33,421 bases of DNA, from NCBI GenBank assembly GCA_026260175.1, contig JAKCWW010000091.1:62595-96015 (forward strand). Direction: 5' to 3'. This DNA is from Reticulitermes lucifugus (lineage: Eukaryota; Arthropoda; Insecta; Blattodea; Rhinotermitidae). The position numbers and the translations under genes were made by a program. Positions 18,594 through 30,944 of the stretch are shown one piece after another. Numbering within the stretch: the first letter of the stretch is position 1; each line of letters starts with the position of its first letter. Under the pieces are notes generated by a model. It ran no database searches and had not been told where the DNA came from. It saw nothing but the letters and a program-made list of their open reading frames with translations.

Positions 18594-20149
18594 TGTATCG
18601 TATCTTCCTTAACTTTATTACTGTAACGGATATGTGACTTATTCCAAAAAGGTTTACCTGCCACAATATGTTTACTGTTTTTTACGCTACGAAGTTCGGC
18701 GGTCTAGGGCTACTCCAGTGTGGAGTATCGTGCACAAACATTATTTCAAAACTCATCTTCTTTTCTGATTGTGCATAAGTCGCTGTACCGTTCACTTATT
18801 TCAGATGCAAATATAGCCTACTACTGTACAGCAAATCATCTCGCCACAGACACCATACATCATGAGTTATTCTTTCATTGTATTTACCGCATCAGCCCGA
18901 ATGTAAGGCGGCTCCCTCTTTTCCACTGGGGTATTTTGGAGAAGAAATACATAACGTTTAGAAAACGTAATAAAACATCAGCAAATTTTTAGAGAGGCAG
19001 ATAAAGAAGTAAAAAAATAATACATGTGACTGACCTTACGTACCGCATGAACGTAACTCCATACATTCGTCTAACACAGACTACAAAGAAATGACGCGTT
19101 CCTGACATGTGGCTCGGAAAATGCCGTTAAGGCCTCGCTTATATGGTTACCCCTACTTCTGTGTGTAGCTAATTCCGAAAAAAAAACTCCCATTATATTT
19201 GGTCTTATATAGTAGTTAATATAAGGCTACAACAAATTTAAAAAGGATTTTCAAAATAGAGGTTGCAGATTTTAATATATCTCACGTTGTGCCTAATACA
19301 CTGTTAGACTCGCTCATCTGTAAGCAACTTGATAATAAAGCTGAATTTTATCTTCATGCAAAGTGGGCTGACACCATTACAGTAACTTTCTCATGAATTA
19401 CGTTCAGCCAAATGCCAAATTTCATACAAACATGCAGAGTATTTTCGGGTAGGAGACACGAGGACGTAAGTCCATATTCAATCTTGAACCGCATATAAGT
19501 ACATTTACGCATTTTATTGCAAACAATGTATTACGACTTTTTAATACTTCATATAATCAGAATTGCTTCCAGCGTGAAATGCAAAATTTCGATCGAAACA
19601 TCCTGAGCGTTAAGTCACTTGTGCATTAAGTGCCTTATTGCATTCCCCTAACGAAGTTCAGACGTTCCTGCCCATCAAAACGAGGAATCCCGCCTCCCAC
19701 GGGTCCATAACTCCATACAGCGTATGAATACGCCATGACGGAGTTTCTAGTTGGGAGTATCAATCTGAAACTACTCACTGCTCAACAAGGGTCGCCGACT
19801 ACATGCCTAATGCTATGCAGGTCGTTAAGACGTGAAACCACAAAGTGCTTTCGATTCAAGGGATGTCCAGCTTCATATGCAAGGATTATAAAATGAGTAA
19901 CGGTTAAGGCCGTAGTGGCCAGTGTTAAGATTACAATCCAGCATTTATACAGCACGTAAAAACCTCAGCATCCACGTCGAAATCCAAATTCGGGACCTTC
20001 TGAAGAGAATCAGAAGGTCTGATCACTCAACTGCAAAGTTAGCAGACTGCAACACTTGCCTTTTCACGATATTCTGATTGACAGCCTTACGTATCAAATG
20101 AGGCAGTCAAGTACGTGTATTTACATGCACAATCAGAAAAGTAGAATTC
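18594..20149. other. No recognised feature apart from a small hairpin
   Basis: A perfect 9-bp stem, ACCTTCTGA/TCAGAAGGT, with a 6-nt loop lies at 19995-20018. No element or gene is recognised in the remaining 1.5 kb. Confidence 0.5.
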
Positions 20150-20330
20150 GAAAGGAACCTGTCCTCTACTGTTTTACCGAGCAGGTCAGTGTACTGACGA
20201 CATTCTGGGCTTGTATTCGCGAGGTACCCATTCAAATCTCGGCCGAATTACCTGCAATTCTGAGCAAAACTTTTTGTGATTTTGCTCAGTTTCTTCACAC
20301 ACGTTAAAGTGGGTCATAAATGCAAAGCCC
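20150..20330 (+). mobile_element. tRNA-derived SINE, family 2, old copy
   Basis: Box B-like CATTCAAATCTCGGCCG (about 20229-20245) is followed by AATTACCTGCAATTCTGAGC and TTTTGTGATTTTGCTCAG, aligning with the CGTGGTTTTCCTCA body of the 9.9 and 11.1 kb copies. It is the third member and the only one on the plus strand. Confidence 0.6.
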
Positions 20331-20544
20331 AAAATTCTTGCGTAGTCGCCTCTGGTGGACACTTTCCATATAAGCTGAGGGAATATATGAATTATGAAGT
20401 TCAAAGTTTTAAAATAACCTAAGAATTAATCATAATTAAAACATTTCGAGGATAGGAGATACCACGACCTGCGAGCCATGATTTGAAAGTCGCTGGAATA
20501 TCAAGTGTGTTTTTACATCCCTTTAAAAATTAATAAAATAATTT

Positions 20545-20580
20545 CATGTGCATTCGTTGGTTGAAAAGCTAAATATTAAT
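20545..20580 (+). mobile_element. Solo right arm of class-A fold-back element
   Basis: TTTCATGTGCATTCGTTGG then TTGAAAAG matches the right arm ends at 2711-2732 (ATGTGCATTTGTTGGTATGA) and 32433-32455. No left arm or hammerhead-like centre is recognisable upstream. Confidence 0.5.
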
Positions 20581-21153
20581 TTCAACTGGTTTTAGCCGTA
20601 GAACTGTTGATGCGTTCAGCTTAAGAAAAGGAATGCACTTGAATACTCGCAAAAGCATAACATTCCCACTGAGACTTAATTAATGGGTGCTTGTCAATGG
20701 AATCCAAAACACTCGTCACATCGTGATTCAAATGGAATGCAACTGTAAGTGGAATCACAATGTTCCGACATTGTTTTGTCTGGTGTGGGAAAATGAAAGT
20801 GTAGACGTCGTGGGGAAGGGGTTTATATTAAGAGCATGGATATATTTCACCGAAGTAATGCAGACGGCAGTGATGTAACATCTTATAATCCCAAAAGTAA
20901 CAAGAAACTCTAATTGATTCAACGTCCAAAGGGACGACACAATAAACTACTCACAGTTCTACGTTTGGCGTTCAGACGTCGCGGCACCCGAAGGAGTTGT
21001 CTACGTGACAGGCGTCCAACTGTGAAATATTGACTTGCTTGAGGTAAAGTTGAAATCAGGACTCTCAAATATCGACGATTTCGGTGAACCTTCCATTAAT
21101 TATACAGACAACTCAAATATAAAACCCATAATATTTCCTGTCCGTTTATATTG
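20581..21153. other. No recognised feature
   Basis: About 570 bp; no signature recognised. Confidence 0.5.
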
Positions 21154-21305
21154 CTGTGGGATATCGCGGACTGAAGTCATCTGGCTCAGAACAAGGACAA
21201 GTGGTGGGCTCTTGTGAGCGCGGTAATGAACATTCCTGTGAGTGTGAGGAATCTTTTGACTAGTTGAGAAATTATTTCTTTATCAAGAAGGGCTCTGCGT
21301 TATGG
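21154..21305 (+). mobile_element. LINE 3' end: last codons and tail
   Basis: The frame from 21154 reads LWDIAD, a stop, then SHLAQNKDKWWALVSAVMNI and PVSVRNLLTS before a TGA at about 21265. It matches the H-L-A-Q-D-R-D-Q-W-R-A-L-V-N-T-V-M-N-L terminus. The tail TCAAGAAGGGCTCTGCGTTA matches those at 1.36 and 1.58 kb. Confidence 0.8.
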
Positions 21306-21359
21306 AGTCACGGAGTATAAATGGTTGTGATATTAGGTTTCCCGTCCTATGGGACTAAC

Positions 21360-21594
21360 AGTGATCGAGGACGTCTGGGCACGAAGTGTTGAGGATAACC
21401 TTGGACAGAAAGAGAGAGGGAGGAAGAGCAACAAGGAGGAACTGAATATTGATCACCACCGAATTGAAAACTGGCATCTAACACCCTCTGGGGAGACGAG
21501 AAATGCACACAAAATTTTAACCAGAAAATCTGAAGGGAAGACATTCGTAAGTTGGAAGCATAGTGAGAGAAAAAAGGCATTTCAATGCATCTGA
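21360..21594 (+). mobile_element. LINE pol C-terminal remnant, open
   Basis: An open frame contains VEDNLGQKERGRKSNKEELN, then ETRNAHKILTRKSEGKTF, matching F-G-P-K-R-D-E and N-E-E-L blocks and the R-N-x-Y-K-I-L-V-G-K-P-E-G-K block. It lies downstream of a piece that represents a later part of the same protein, in the same orientation. The two are therefore separate truncated insertions or a rearranged pair. The EDNI end is degraded. Confidence 0.7.
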
Positions 21595-21751
21595 CATAAA
21601 AATACTGTAACGCTGTGAACTGGTTTCGACTGGTTCTTGTGACCACGACAATGCAATCTCGGATTCTAGTCTTTCACCAACCGAACGACTAACAGCTTCA
21701 CAAAGTCTCGTTACTTAATGGAAGGCAGGACCGGACAATGACACTCTTCGA

Positions 21752-21818
21752 AACTTAAGATGGAGGTGGCAGGTTCCTCCGAAACAACCTGGCTACACAG
21801 TGTGATATCCCAGAAGGC
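21752..21818 (+). mobile_element. Class-B arm with well-kept hammerhead-like core
   Basis: The plus strand reads CTTAAGA (21754-21760), TGGAGG, loop TGGCAGGTT, CCTCC, then GAAACAACC (21781-21789). The arm CTACACAGTGTGATATCCCAG then AAGG follows, complementary to the class-B end motif. Stem II GGAGG/CCTCC is perfect. CTGAAGA is changed at one position (G to T) and the cleavage-side GTC appears as AAC, so it is predicted inactive. The left arm is not convincingly present. Confidence 0.6.
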
Positions 21819-21985
21819 CACAGCCACCACCGTAACAACCTCAGGTGCCACAGACTTATAATACTTATTTCCTTTCATCAACTGTTTATACAAACATTTC
21901 CCAAACAGGTACACGTTTTTGCAGTTCACAGAACAGCGTGCTCTTATAAAGTATGGCTTTTCTTGGATCTGTCGAAAATGAAATG

Positions 21986-22306
21986 AAGTAAAACTTCGAT
22001 TATCCGTCATTTTCTCTTAACTGTCACGGTGGCGAGCCAATGTGTGTGTGGGAGGCACAGGAGGAAAGGCGCATGCGTTCCTTATCACATGCTGCGTAGT
22101 GTGTAATTAAGCTAGCATTTTTTTCGAATCTTGACCTATTCTGTAATGTTCATGTGTAAATACATATTCTGTAGTACGTAATATAATCAAGACATTTATT
22201 TGTAATAACCAGTGTGTAATTTTTAAGCACCTTTTCTATTATCTGTCTTTCTCCTATCCGTCATTGCTTCGGTCCCGACCCCTGACGGAAAATCGAAGCT
22301 TTACGG
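21986..22306. mobile_element. pogo/Tigger-like MITE
   Basis: Terminal inverted repeats at 21986-22009 (GTAAAACTTCGATTATCCG) and 22283-22306 (complement GTAAAGCTTCGATTTTCCG) agree at 20 of 24 positions by my count. TA follows the right end (22307-22308) as expected for the superfamily; the left flank is TG and may be a mutated TA. The TIR style (GTARAACYTCGATWWTCCG) is typical of pogo/Tigger elements. At about 320 bp with no transposase frame it is non-autonomous. Confidence 0.8.
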
Positions 22307-22308
22307 TA

Positions 22309-22854
22309 CGTGAAAATGCGATTTTAACAGAATGACAACAGCGACTCAGGAATATAATAATAAATTGACTGTTTAGATCCAATACTAGATAGTGCCAACC
22401 TCGCAGAGTCAATTTATATATTTACTACTGCAGTCCTTTCTAGATATTCAGAATGATATGACGTTAACAACACGTAAGGAGCTGGCAGCGTCGAATATTT
22501 TCAACACCTTTAAAAATACTCAATAAGAACTGTTGTGAATTTTTTCCCTACATTGAAAACTTACTTCCAAAACGATAACGCTTTTATCAAGTTGCCTAAT
22601 TTGAAGATGTCAGTAGGTAAAAGTAGGACGAACAGTAGTACATGTGGCAACAAAATTAAGTACAAATCGTTCCAATATTTCTACTTGCAGTTGGAATCCC
22701 ACAAAAGAATGTCAGTAACCACACGTGACATCTAGAACTACCAAAGAACATTCACAAGACGCTTACAAGTCAGTGAACGGGATTTAGTGTAACAAGCATC
22801 ACTATTTAGAAGCGAATCTGAAGAAAAGCGTGCATCCCTACTTTCACTAGTAAC
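22309..22854. other. No recognised feature
   Basis: About 545 bp without signature. Confidence 0.5.
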
Positions 22855-22960
22855 CATATTAATATTATCCTCTAAAGTACGCCTAGTTCTCCGAAGTGAC
22901 CCCTTCTCTTCAGCTCTTCTGACTAAAATTTTATACAAAAGGGGGGGGGCAGTATACAAA
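22855..22960 (-). mobile_element. LINE pol C-terminal remnant
   Basis: Minus-strand reading gives LYKILVRRAEEKGSLRRTRR then TLEDNINMV, matching V-Y-K-I-L-V-G-K-P-E-G-K-R-P-L-G-R-P-R-R-R-W-E-D-N-I. A G9 run at about 22941-22949 sits at its upstream edge and is a likely sequencing or slippage hot spot. Confidence 0.75.
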
Positions 22961-23659
22961 GGAATGTAAAAGAAAAATAAAAGACACCTCAAAATAAATT
23001 CGCAAGCTCTAAAGGCTGGGGAATTAACTTTCACTTACACTTAGATTATTTTGTCATTTAGTACTGATAATACGTTAGGCAAGGCTGCTCTGTTGACTGA
23101 ACGCATCAAGGACAACGATGTATTATTCGATTGATGTGGCCAGTGTGTGTGTGAAGACTTAGTTAAATGAACGACCGGTAAGAGGTGAGTAGCGTGGCAA
23201 CTGTATGGATCAAAGGACAGTTTACGAAGAACGAGATAAATACTGTTGATGCACGTTGTGTGCGATCGTGGACTGTAATATGTTGTCAGCTAGGAAACAT
23301 ATCGATAAGCGTGTCCGAGACAACTGAACAATACGTAAGCCTGCAATCAGCATGTGTTACGGAGAAACGCTCTTAAGACTGGCGTAAGGCCCAACGGAAA
23401 AAGAACTAACCTGATTGAATCGGGCAACGTGTGCAACAGCGGACACAAGGTATTTACTGAAAAGACCGAGCGGTTACGTATAAATTAAGACTTTACACAG
23501 TATTTTGTCATTATTTTATAAAAACAACATCTGTCATCTTGCGCTTACCTTCCTCACTGACGCTTCAAGAGAGAAGTTTTGAAATCATTGTTACAAAATG
23601 AACACCGAAGAAACGTAATTACAAATGTTTTCACAATTTGCAATTAAACAGGGCATATG

Positions 23660-23685
23660 TATATATATATATATATATATATATT
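23660..23685. repeat. (TA)n microsatellite
   Basis: About thirteen TA units. Confidence 0.95.
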
Positions 23686-24779
23686 AAAGAGAGGGCGGAA
23701 CTGCCTAGATTCTTACTAGCGCGTATCCCCAGGTCCATGGCGAAGAATAACGAGACAGGATGTGTCCTCTAACAATTCCATTGTGAAACAACAAGCACAC
23801 ACAGCATGTCCCGGATCACATTAGCAAACTGTTCAAGTGTTCAAATGGTCCCTCGACAGTTTTTCACACGCTCCTGAAAGCTGGCCCTTCACCGTGTAGG
23901 CTTACTGCGCCTCCGGGTTCAGGGTCATGCAAGGTCAATACTTCGGACCGATAACCTTGCGTGGCGCAAGGAGGTCAGCCACACGACAACATTAAATTAT
24001 TACCCATAACACGAGGCAGCGCTCTACAGAATACTGTACTTAACCAGTTGGATGCTAAAATCTTAATATCTGTTTCAGAAATGCCATTCCCTTTAGTTCT
24101 CAATATGTTTTTTTTGGCAGTGTTCGGGATATCAAACTTTTCCAGTCAAGTTTCGTTATTTCAGACTGACTATTTTTAACTTTTCAAGAAAGAGCTGTCA
24201 CGAACATTTGAACATAAAGTAATCCGTTTGCTTTTATCAATAGCAATTTTCGGAGAGGAAAAGTGTATTTTCTCATGGTCATTATTGATTGATATGAATC
24301 CCATTAATGTGTTATGTTGCGAAATACTGATACCACGAAACAAACAAACAAACTTGGCTAAAATATTAATTTACACAAATAACTAAACAAGGCTCGAAAA
24401 ATTTCTAAGAATGTAATTATAAATAATGTCTGATAATAAGACAAAACACCTTCAGAAGATTTAAAAAACTTGGAAGTGCATGCATTCTACGAGAAAATAA
24501 AAAAGGAATTGTTTACAAGAACCGAAAATTTTATCTTGGTAGCTGAAGTGCGGATTTGGTTTCAAGAACATAATTTGTTATGTATCGAATGTTCGAGTTA
24601 CGATGAAAAACACAACGTTCATGCGACATAGCAATCGAGTTCCCCATACCTGTGCAGCCTAGCACCACGCTTCTTCAACATTTACGTCAAACGGAGATTA
24701 AATCCAACATCTACTTTTAAGTAAGAGCGAAGTATCCTGCTTAATTAAGCAGAGGGATAACTGTATTATTACATCAGTA

Positions 24780-24801
24780 CATTATTATTATTATTATTAT
24801 T
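24780..24801 (+). repeat. (ATT)n microsatellite
   Basis: Seven ATT units. Confidence 0.9.
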
Positions 24802-25555
24802 CAAAGTTTATTGCGGCAACACACTTCTAAGCCTATTTTCTGGAGCAGAACATTACATTCAATTGCTGTCATTATTAATGTTTATATAAATGCTACCAAG
24901 CGGCACGATTTTTAAGCTTCTGCTGCACTATAAAATGAAAATTTATCACCATCATTATCATTATTATTACTGCTTCCGCTGTCATGGTTTATCACTTTCA
25001 AGGGTCTGTACAGCAAAAAGTATAATTTCACGGGAGGCTACATTATAGACTTCTGATGCCATTTTGCAACTCATTCAATCTAACAAACTTTTTATATCTA
25101 GACTTGTAATTATAATGCACATCAAACAGATGCTGCAGGAACGAGTTCACATGTTTTTGCTGTGCTGCAAGAAACACTTTAATAAAATGAAGAAATTCTA
25201 TGCACCTTACCTAAAGCAGAGCCACCAGAAGACTCCAGAAGTACACGTCCATTCTACACGGCCGATACGAGCGAAAAGAGAAGTTAAATTTGGTTGGTGA
25301 TCAATGTCAGGCAAGTGGCACATTGATTCCGAGGTTTTATGACGGCTGAATTGCGTGACGATTTTGTTGTATGCACAGTGCACGTCACGAGTGACACGAT
25401 CTGTATCTTTCACCGGACGATCCAAAAGTCACTTGACGGGACCCAATTCCAAACTCCTCTCCTCTGAAACGTAAGCCATCAAGAAGAAGTAGATACTGTG
25501 GACTTTGGAACATGCTTGTGTGGACAATGAAACAATAGGCTGTTTTGTTCGCTTG

Positions 25556-25870
25556 TCCATCTTCATTTTATTCTCCTCCTCCTTGTCCCATAGTTTGTCC
25601 TCTTCTTATTTTCCCATTTCTTTTTTTTATTCTTCTTTCTATGGCGATCATTCTTCATTATTTATCTTAATCTTCTCTTCATCCTGTCTTGTTATCCTCC
25701 TCCCTCCCATAATTTTCCTTCGATTCTTCTCATTACTCCTTTTCCTCCACTCCTCTTTACTTTATACCATTCATCTTCCTTCTCCTTGCCCCTTATCTCA
25801 GTTTCTTCACTTCTTATATACCTGTTCTCGTTCTTCTCTTCTTTAGTTCTTTATGCTCTACTTTTTCTCT
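25556..25870 (+). repeat. Polypyrimidine tract
   Basis: About 315 bp of C/T-dominated plus strand (TTCTCCTCCTCC, CTTCTTATTTTCCCATTTC and similar). An open frame of 113 codons across it, rich in S, L and F, follows from this composition. Confidence 0.85.
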
Positions 25871-27834
25871 TCTTTTATAAATGTCCTGATCTGCACAAGC
25901 CACTATCCTGTGTATGCAGGCGACACACTGTCGTATTTGTGCTCACAATATTCAGTCCAGCGCCTTGCAATGGACACCAAACTCGGAAGACTATCACAGC
26001 AAATAAATTATTAGATATCTTAGTTAGGCGTGCATATTTACAAGAGAACAAAGACTGGACAAAAGAAATACACACATCACGGAAATACTTCGTGTTTCAA
26101 ACATGATCAACGAAGTTGCGACGACAATAATGAAGGCGCTGGGAGACAAATGTTTGAGGTGAAGGAAAAGTGGATGCTCGAAAAGATGGAGAGAATATGC
26201 AGTTGGGAGTTCAGGTGCAGAGAATTACGTCATGATTGTAACAATAGAACTTTCAGTGTCATATTGGCGTGTTGTAATACGGTTCTTAAACATATTCGTA
26301 AATAAATATATCTTAGCGTAGAAAGCAGCAATCTGAAAATACAATAACAATTCATTACGCTGAAATACTTGTACCGGTATAGCCTAGCTCCTCTCACGAT
26401 GGCCGACAGGCAATGAAATATGCGGATGAAAGATTCGCAATGAATTTTAACACATAGATACTGTATCTGATGGCATGAAGATATAATTTCTGACAAGTGC
26501 AACGGTACGAGTGACTTAAAAGTGGTTGTATTTATATTAGTTACGTCTAGTGCCTAAACACGTTAAACTCGTGATGTGAACAAGAGAAAGGCATGTAAGA
26601 TAGTCTAAACTTTCCTGATACAAAAAGTTTTCCAGGCCTCGATAACTGTAAAAGTCTAAGTTTGTACCGAACTTCCAAGAACAGAAATTGTAATTTTCGC
26701 TAATTTAACAGTGCTCCCTCATCCCTGCAAATACTATCGACAATTCTTCACTTGCACATCAGCCGGCCTCATTGGTTGCCTCAATTGGACGTACCCGTCA
26801 TGCAGGAGGGCACTTAGAGACGAAGATCAAGTCATATGATCACTACGTGCGTTTCGAGACGTGTATTGCTTCACCGTCACACCACTCTAAATGCCAGGCA
26901 CATACGCCAGGCGGATGAAGCAGCCATTGACAAAACTCGGTGGACGAAGCTGTTGACGCGGACTGAATAACATCGGGGCAGCTGAGCAAGTGATGCTGAA
27001 GGAACAGTGACCTGCTTGGCTACGAGTATTGTGGACATTCTTCCATCTTTCATTGTCACTGTCGAATACCACGACTGAAGAATTTTCTTCCTAAGACAAT
27101 TTGCGAAATAAAAACGATCTTAACAGGGTCGCTGTTTGTGTATCACATGGCTGTGAATGCCCCTTAAAGTCTGATATAACTGATTTTGCACGGCGGTGAA
27201 AATCCGGATTGTGTTCTTCTGGGTTACGAAGCCTTGTAATTTCGTAGGTATGAAACATACGGTGTCTTAAACCAGAAGATAACATTGAGTCCAAATCAAC
27301 TGACTGACACCATAAATACAAACGCTGAATTCTACTGCAAAGAAGTAAAGACACTGGCTAGACGCAAATAAACATAAAGCTAAATGCAATAAACATGGCG
27401 TGAAATTATAATCAACAGCAAAGTCGAAACAAAACCATTCATAAAAACACCTTGGAAGCATTTAATAACTGAATTAGCTATTTAAAAACAAAAATAAAAA
27501 ATGGAAATAATTGTGATGGTTATTTTAAGAGAAGAATAATTTTATAAATTTGTTTTTACTAGCTAGATAAATTGTTAATATCCCGTCTACGTTCCAAAAA
27601 CTAAAAATCTAGACACGCAGAATAACTTTTAAAGTTGCTATGCACGTTTTGGAATATAACTTCTTTGTTTCAAAAGAACACCACAAATCGTAACTGTTCA
27701 AAAATGGAGTGTTCAGTAAAACACTTTTACTGACGCACAAACCTATCATTCCGTACCTAATACAGCCACGAACAACGTAGATCATGTACACAGTCAGCTG
27801 GTACACCCTGCTGTGCGGGCATAAAATATAGGAA
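25871..27834. other. No recognised feature
   Basis: Almost 2 kb with no LINE, SINE, fold-back or coding signature that I recognise. Confidence 0.45.
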
Positions 27835-28010
27835 GCTACGATGGGCAGGACAAGTAGCTTGGCAGCGGAAGAAAAACAGGTACAAATGTTGGTGGGGAAG
27901 ACTCTTGCTAGCTGCGACATCCAGTACCGCCAAGGAAAATGGAAGATATTTTAAAAAGTAATCTCAAGGAAGAAGTTTAAAGGTAGATAGGATTGATCCA
28001 GGATCGTGTT
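27835..28010 (+). mobile_element. LINE pol C-terminal remnant
   Basis: LRWAGQVAWQRKKNRYK in one frame is followed by MLVGKTLASCDIQYRQGKWK in another. Then DRIDPGSCLATGF follows, matching R-W-A-G-H-V-A, V-L-V-G-K, and W-I-D-L-A-Q-D-R in order and spacing. At least two frameshifts and stops. Confidence 0.7.
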
Positions 28011-28163
28011 TAGCGACGGGCTTTAAAAGTAAGAGTTAAAACATGCCGGTATTAGTGTCAGATAATTAGTTGTCTCCTAAACTAAGCAGCCCTGTGCATA
28101 GTAATCGGTATAGAGTTACGCCGCTGCAATTCGCCCAGGCACCATATTAGTAAATGATACTCC

Positions 28164-28203
28164 ACTACTACTACTACTACTACTATTAATGATAATAATA
28201 ATA
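28164..28203 (+). repeat. (CTA)n and (ATA)n microsatellites
   Basis: About seven CTA units followed by AATGATAATAATAATAAA. Confidence 0.9.
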
Positions 28204-28254
28204 AATGTTGTAAAGTTAGCATCAGCAAGAATCCCACGCACTTTGTTGCACTGT

Positions 28255-28340
28255 CCTTAAGGATAGGAATTTTAGCATTAGCTTCCCATCTACACCTAGA
28301 TTTTCCAAGTGGTCTTTTACTTCAGTTTTAAACTAGATCG
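28255..28340 (-). mobile_element. LINE pol C-terminal remnant (short)
   Basis: The minus strand reads SKRPLGKSRCRWEANAKIPI, a clear match to the K-R-P-L-G-R-P-R-R-R-W-E-D-N-I-K block. Only about 28 codons remain. Confidence 0.75.
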
Positions 28341-30939
28341 ACGGCTAAGGCAAGACAGACGAATCTACTGGTCAGAAGACCACAGACCACAAACGACGTC
28401 TTAACCGCTAAATGGCACGCGCTGAAACGTGCTATCTCACTCCACGCCGAGGGGACAAAGTAATCTACCGCCCTCTCCGGCACGCACCCCTCTCCCTCAA
28501 AACACAAATCAAAGAAACCGCACGTGTACGCAGATTCAGCATCGAAGAAATCAGAGTAATGTGTTCAAAATCCACTTCCCCGCACGAAATGTAAAACAAA
28601 TATCTTATTTCCATATATCTAGGAACGACGCTATCAAATGAAAGTTCTCCTCCTTCTTTTAGATGGCACTGCAGTCAAATGCACACCTTCGCCTCCTTAA
28701 TGGACTTCTCCCAGTCAGCTCTGTTTTTTACCTATCTTTCCAGTTTTTAAATTTGAAACTGTGAATATCCGTTTGTACACAGTTCCATCATTGTTTTTTG
28801 GTCGTCTTCTTAGTCGAATTACTTAGGGATTATTACTAAATACTTGACTTACTTTACAAATCAAAGTTATACTCACGAATTAATTAAAAACAGATTACAA
28901 CCTGGGAACCCTTCACACCACTTAATCCAGAATCTTCATTATAACAACGTAATAATTCATGTACACGTAAAGAAAACTTGCGTTATACAGGAGGTAAGTA
29001 AAGGTTTGGCCAATATCCCGCATACAGCCCCGCTTGCAACCAACAACAGAAATCATTAGCTACGATTCCTGGGGGAAAACTTACACGTTATCTGACTGTG
29101 GCCCTTCCAACACCAAATGCCAGCGATCCTTATGTAGAATTGTGAAAACTTACCTGAAACAAAGGTAAAGAAAATTTATGAATTAAGTGTACTGCCAAAA
29201 CAAATAATGTTTGCGGTGCATGTTAAATGCACACGGCTCAGTACTAACAACAATACATCTCATTTAAATATCATCAGTATCATGAACACCAACAATATCA
29301 TCAGCATACCACGCCACACATTTGTGCAACTAGTGCCTCAAGTCAGGTTATATATCGGCAGTGGAAAAATCATCAGCGTATATATACATAACCTTATTTG
29401 TCGAATGAGAACAGATACACAGGGGGGGGGGAGAGAGAGAGAGAGAGAGAAAAAAAGATACGAAGAAGGAATGTAAATGAGGCTCTGTTACTTTCTTCAA
29501 ATATATTTTCGTTTCAGCAACACGGACAAAAGGCGTATATCAGACATTACCGCAAAATTACCAGTATGTATGAAACGATGACACTTGAAGCCTTGTATTC
29601 CTTTTTTACAACCAAATTTAGTAACGCTCTCTCTTCCTATCCTGTATCTTACATAGACTGTCGGAAGACAAAAGGATTCCTCGTTTCCTGTTAAAATTTA
29701 AGTCAACAGAATTATCACAAATGCTTTTTCATGTCAGTGACACGGACGATAGAACAATACTTTCATTGCAGCATATTGTAACATGTCAATCCAGTCATTT
29801 TGTTTGTTACCTTCCTCCTTTTCTAAAGTCAGACAAGGGGTGGGGCAATAATACAACATTATGACAAAACATGTGTCAGTTACCGCACGCACCAGCAGCG
29901 CATCAGTCTCTGTCGCTCTAGACAGACGACTGTCGGCGTTTTGAAGGGCCCATGACTATGAAGGGGAGAAGGAATGTGTGATATTTTACTTTTACACTGT
30001 ACGTTACAGTTGACTGACAGATGGAAAGGAATTCCGATAGTGTTACCCGCAGCTCTGCAATGAAGAGGGGAAGAACTTCTGCCACAATGAAGGAAATCCG
30101 TCACATTATCAGCGGCTGACTGACAGCAGCTCGGCTACAAGAAATGTATTCGATAAGAAACATCAGTATATGCAGTCTGTGATCATCACTACAAGACCCA
30201 CCGACTATGGGAGACTCGTTCCACTGCAATCGGTCAAAGCTTATGAAGGCAACGTACATTTGTCTATACACGAATCCTAAGATATCTCGACATTACTTTT
30301 CCTTTCAGGAGGGTTTCCGTTTAATAAAAGTCCTTATTTGTGCTGCATCAATGGAAAACATGACGTCACACTTTAATGAATAACATGAATCTGAAGTGTC
30401 TGAACACTGACTGTGGGTCAAACTGCATAAAATTAAAGCATTAAGGTACGTTACCGTCCGTTCATCCGTAGACACAGGAAAATAATCAACGGATTTTGCC
30501 GAAACTAGGTACTCTAAGGTCTATATTGATAGCTTTCGGAAGGATTTAATTTGCTTCATACTGGTACACAACATGTATATTACATGAAGCTCCAGTGGTA
30601 GTTAAAATTTTCATGAAAAAAACGGCTCACAGTCCCAGTAATTATAAATCGTACCAAATACAGACGCCAATTAAGATCCACAATCATGACGCTTAAAATT
30701 TATCTATATAATTTAACGTGCGCTATGGGGTGTGTTTACATTTACAACAGTGTACTTGTATCTGCCATAAATAAACACCCAACCCAGTGAGGTAAGAAAA
30801 ATGGATGTATAAGCCTACTTCAAATTATACTAGACCCATACACTTCTCCTGTACTTTTTAGACAGTTTGTTTCCATAAGTACAACGTATCATTAACCCCT
30901 TGCAATCCGAAAAAATAATTAAAAATACTTTTCTACCTA
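28341..30939. other. No recognised feature apart from a G/GA tract
   Basis: About 2.6 kb. A G10 run followed by (GA)n and A-runs lies at 29422-29457. Around 30450-30560 there is text reminiscent of insect interspersed repeats, but I cannot assign it. Confidence 0.45.
29422..29450 (+). repeat. G10-(GA)n tract
   Basis: A ten-base G run followed by ten GA units. Confidence 0.95.
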
Positions 30940-30944
30940 ATACT

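Larger units (their letters stand above)
22961..25555. other. No recognised feature apart from microsatellites
   Basis: About 2.6 kb with no element or gene recognised. It includes a (TA)n at 23660-23685, (ATT)n at about 24780-24801, and an ATC/ATT patch at about 24948-24970. Confidence 0.5.

Noticed and set aside
25505-25846. 113-codon open frame rich in S, L and F, resembling a membrane protein
   Set aside because: It follows the polypyrimidine tract; C/T-only codons avoid stops and encode S, L, F and P by default.
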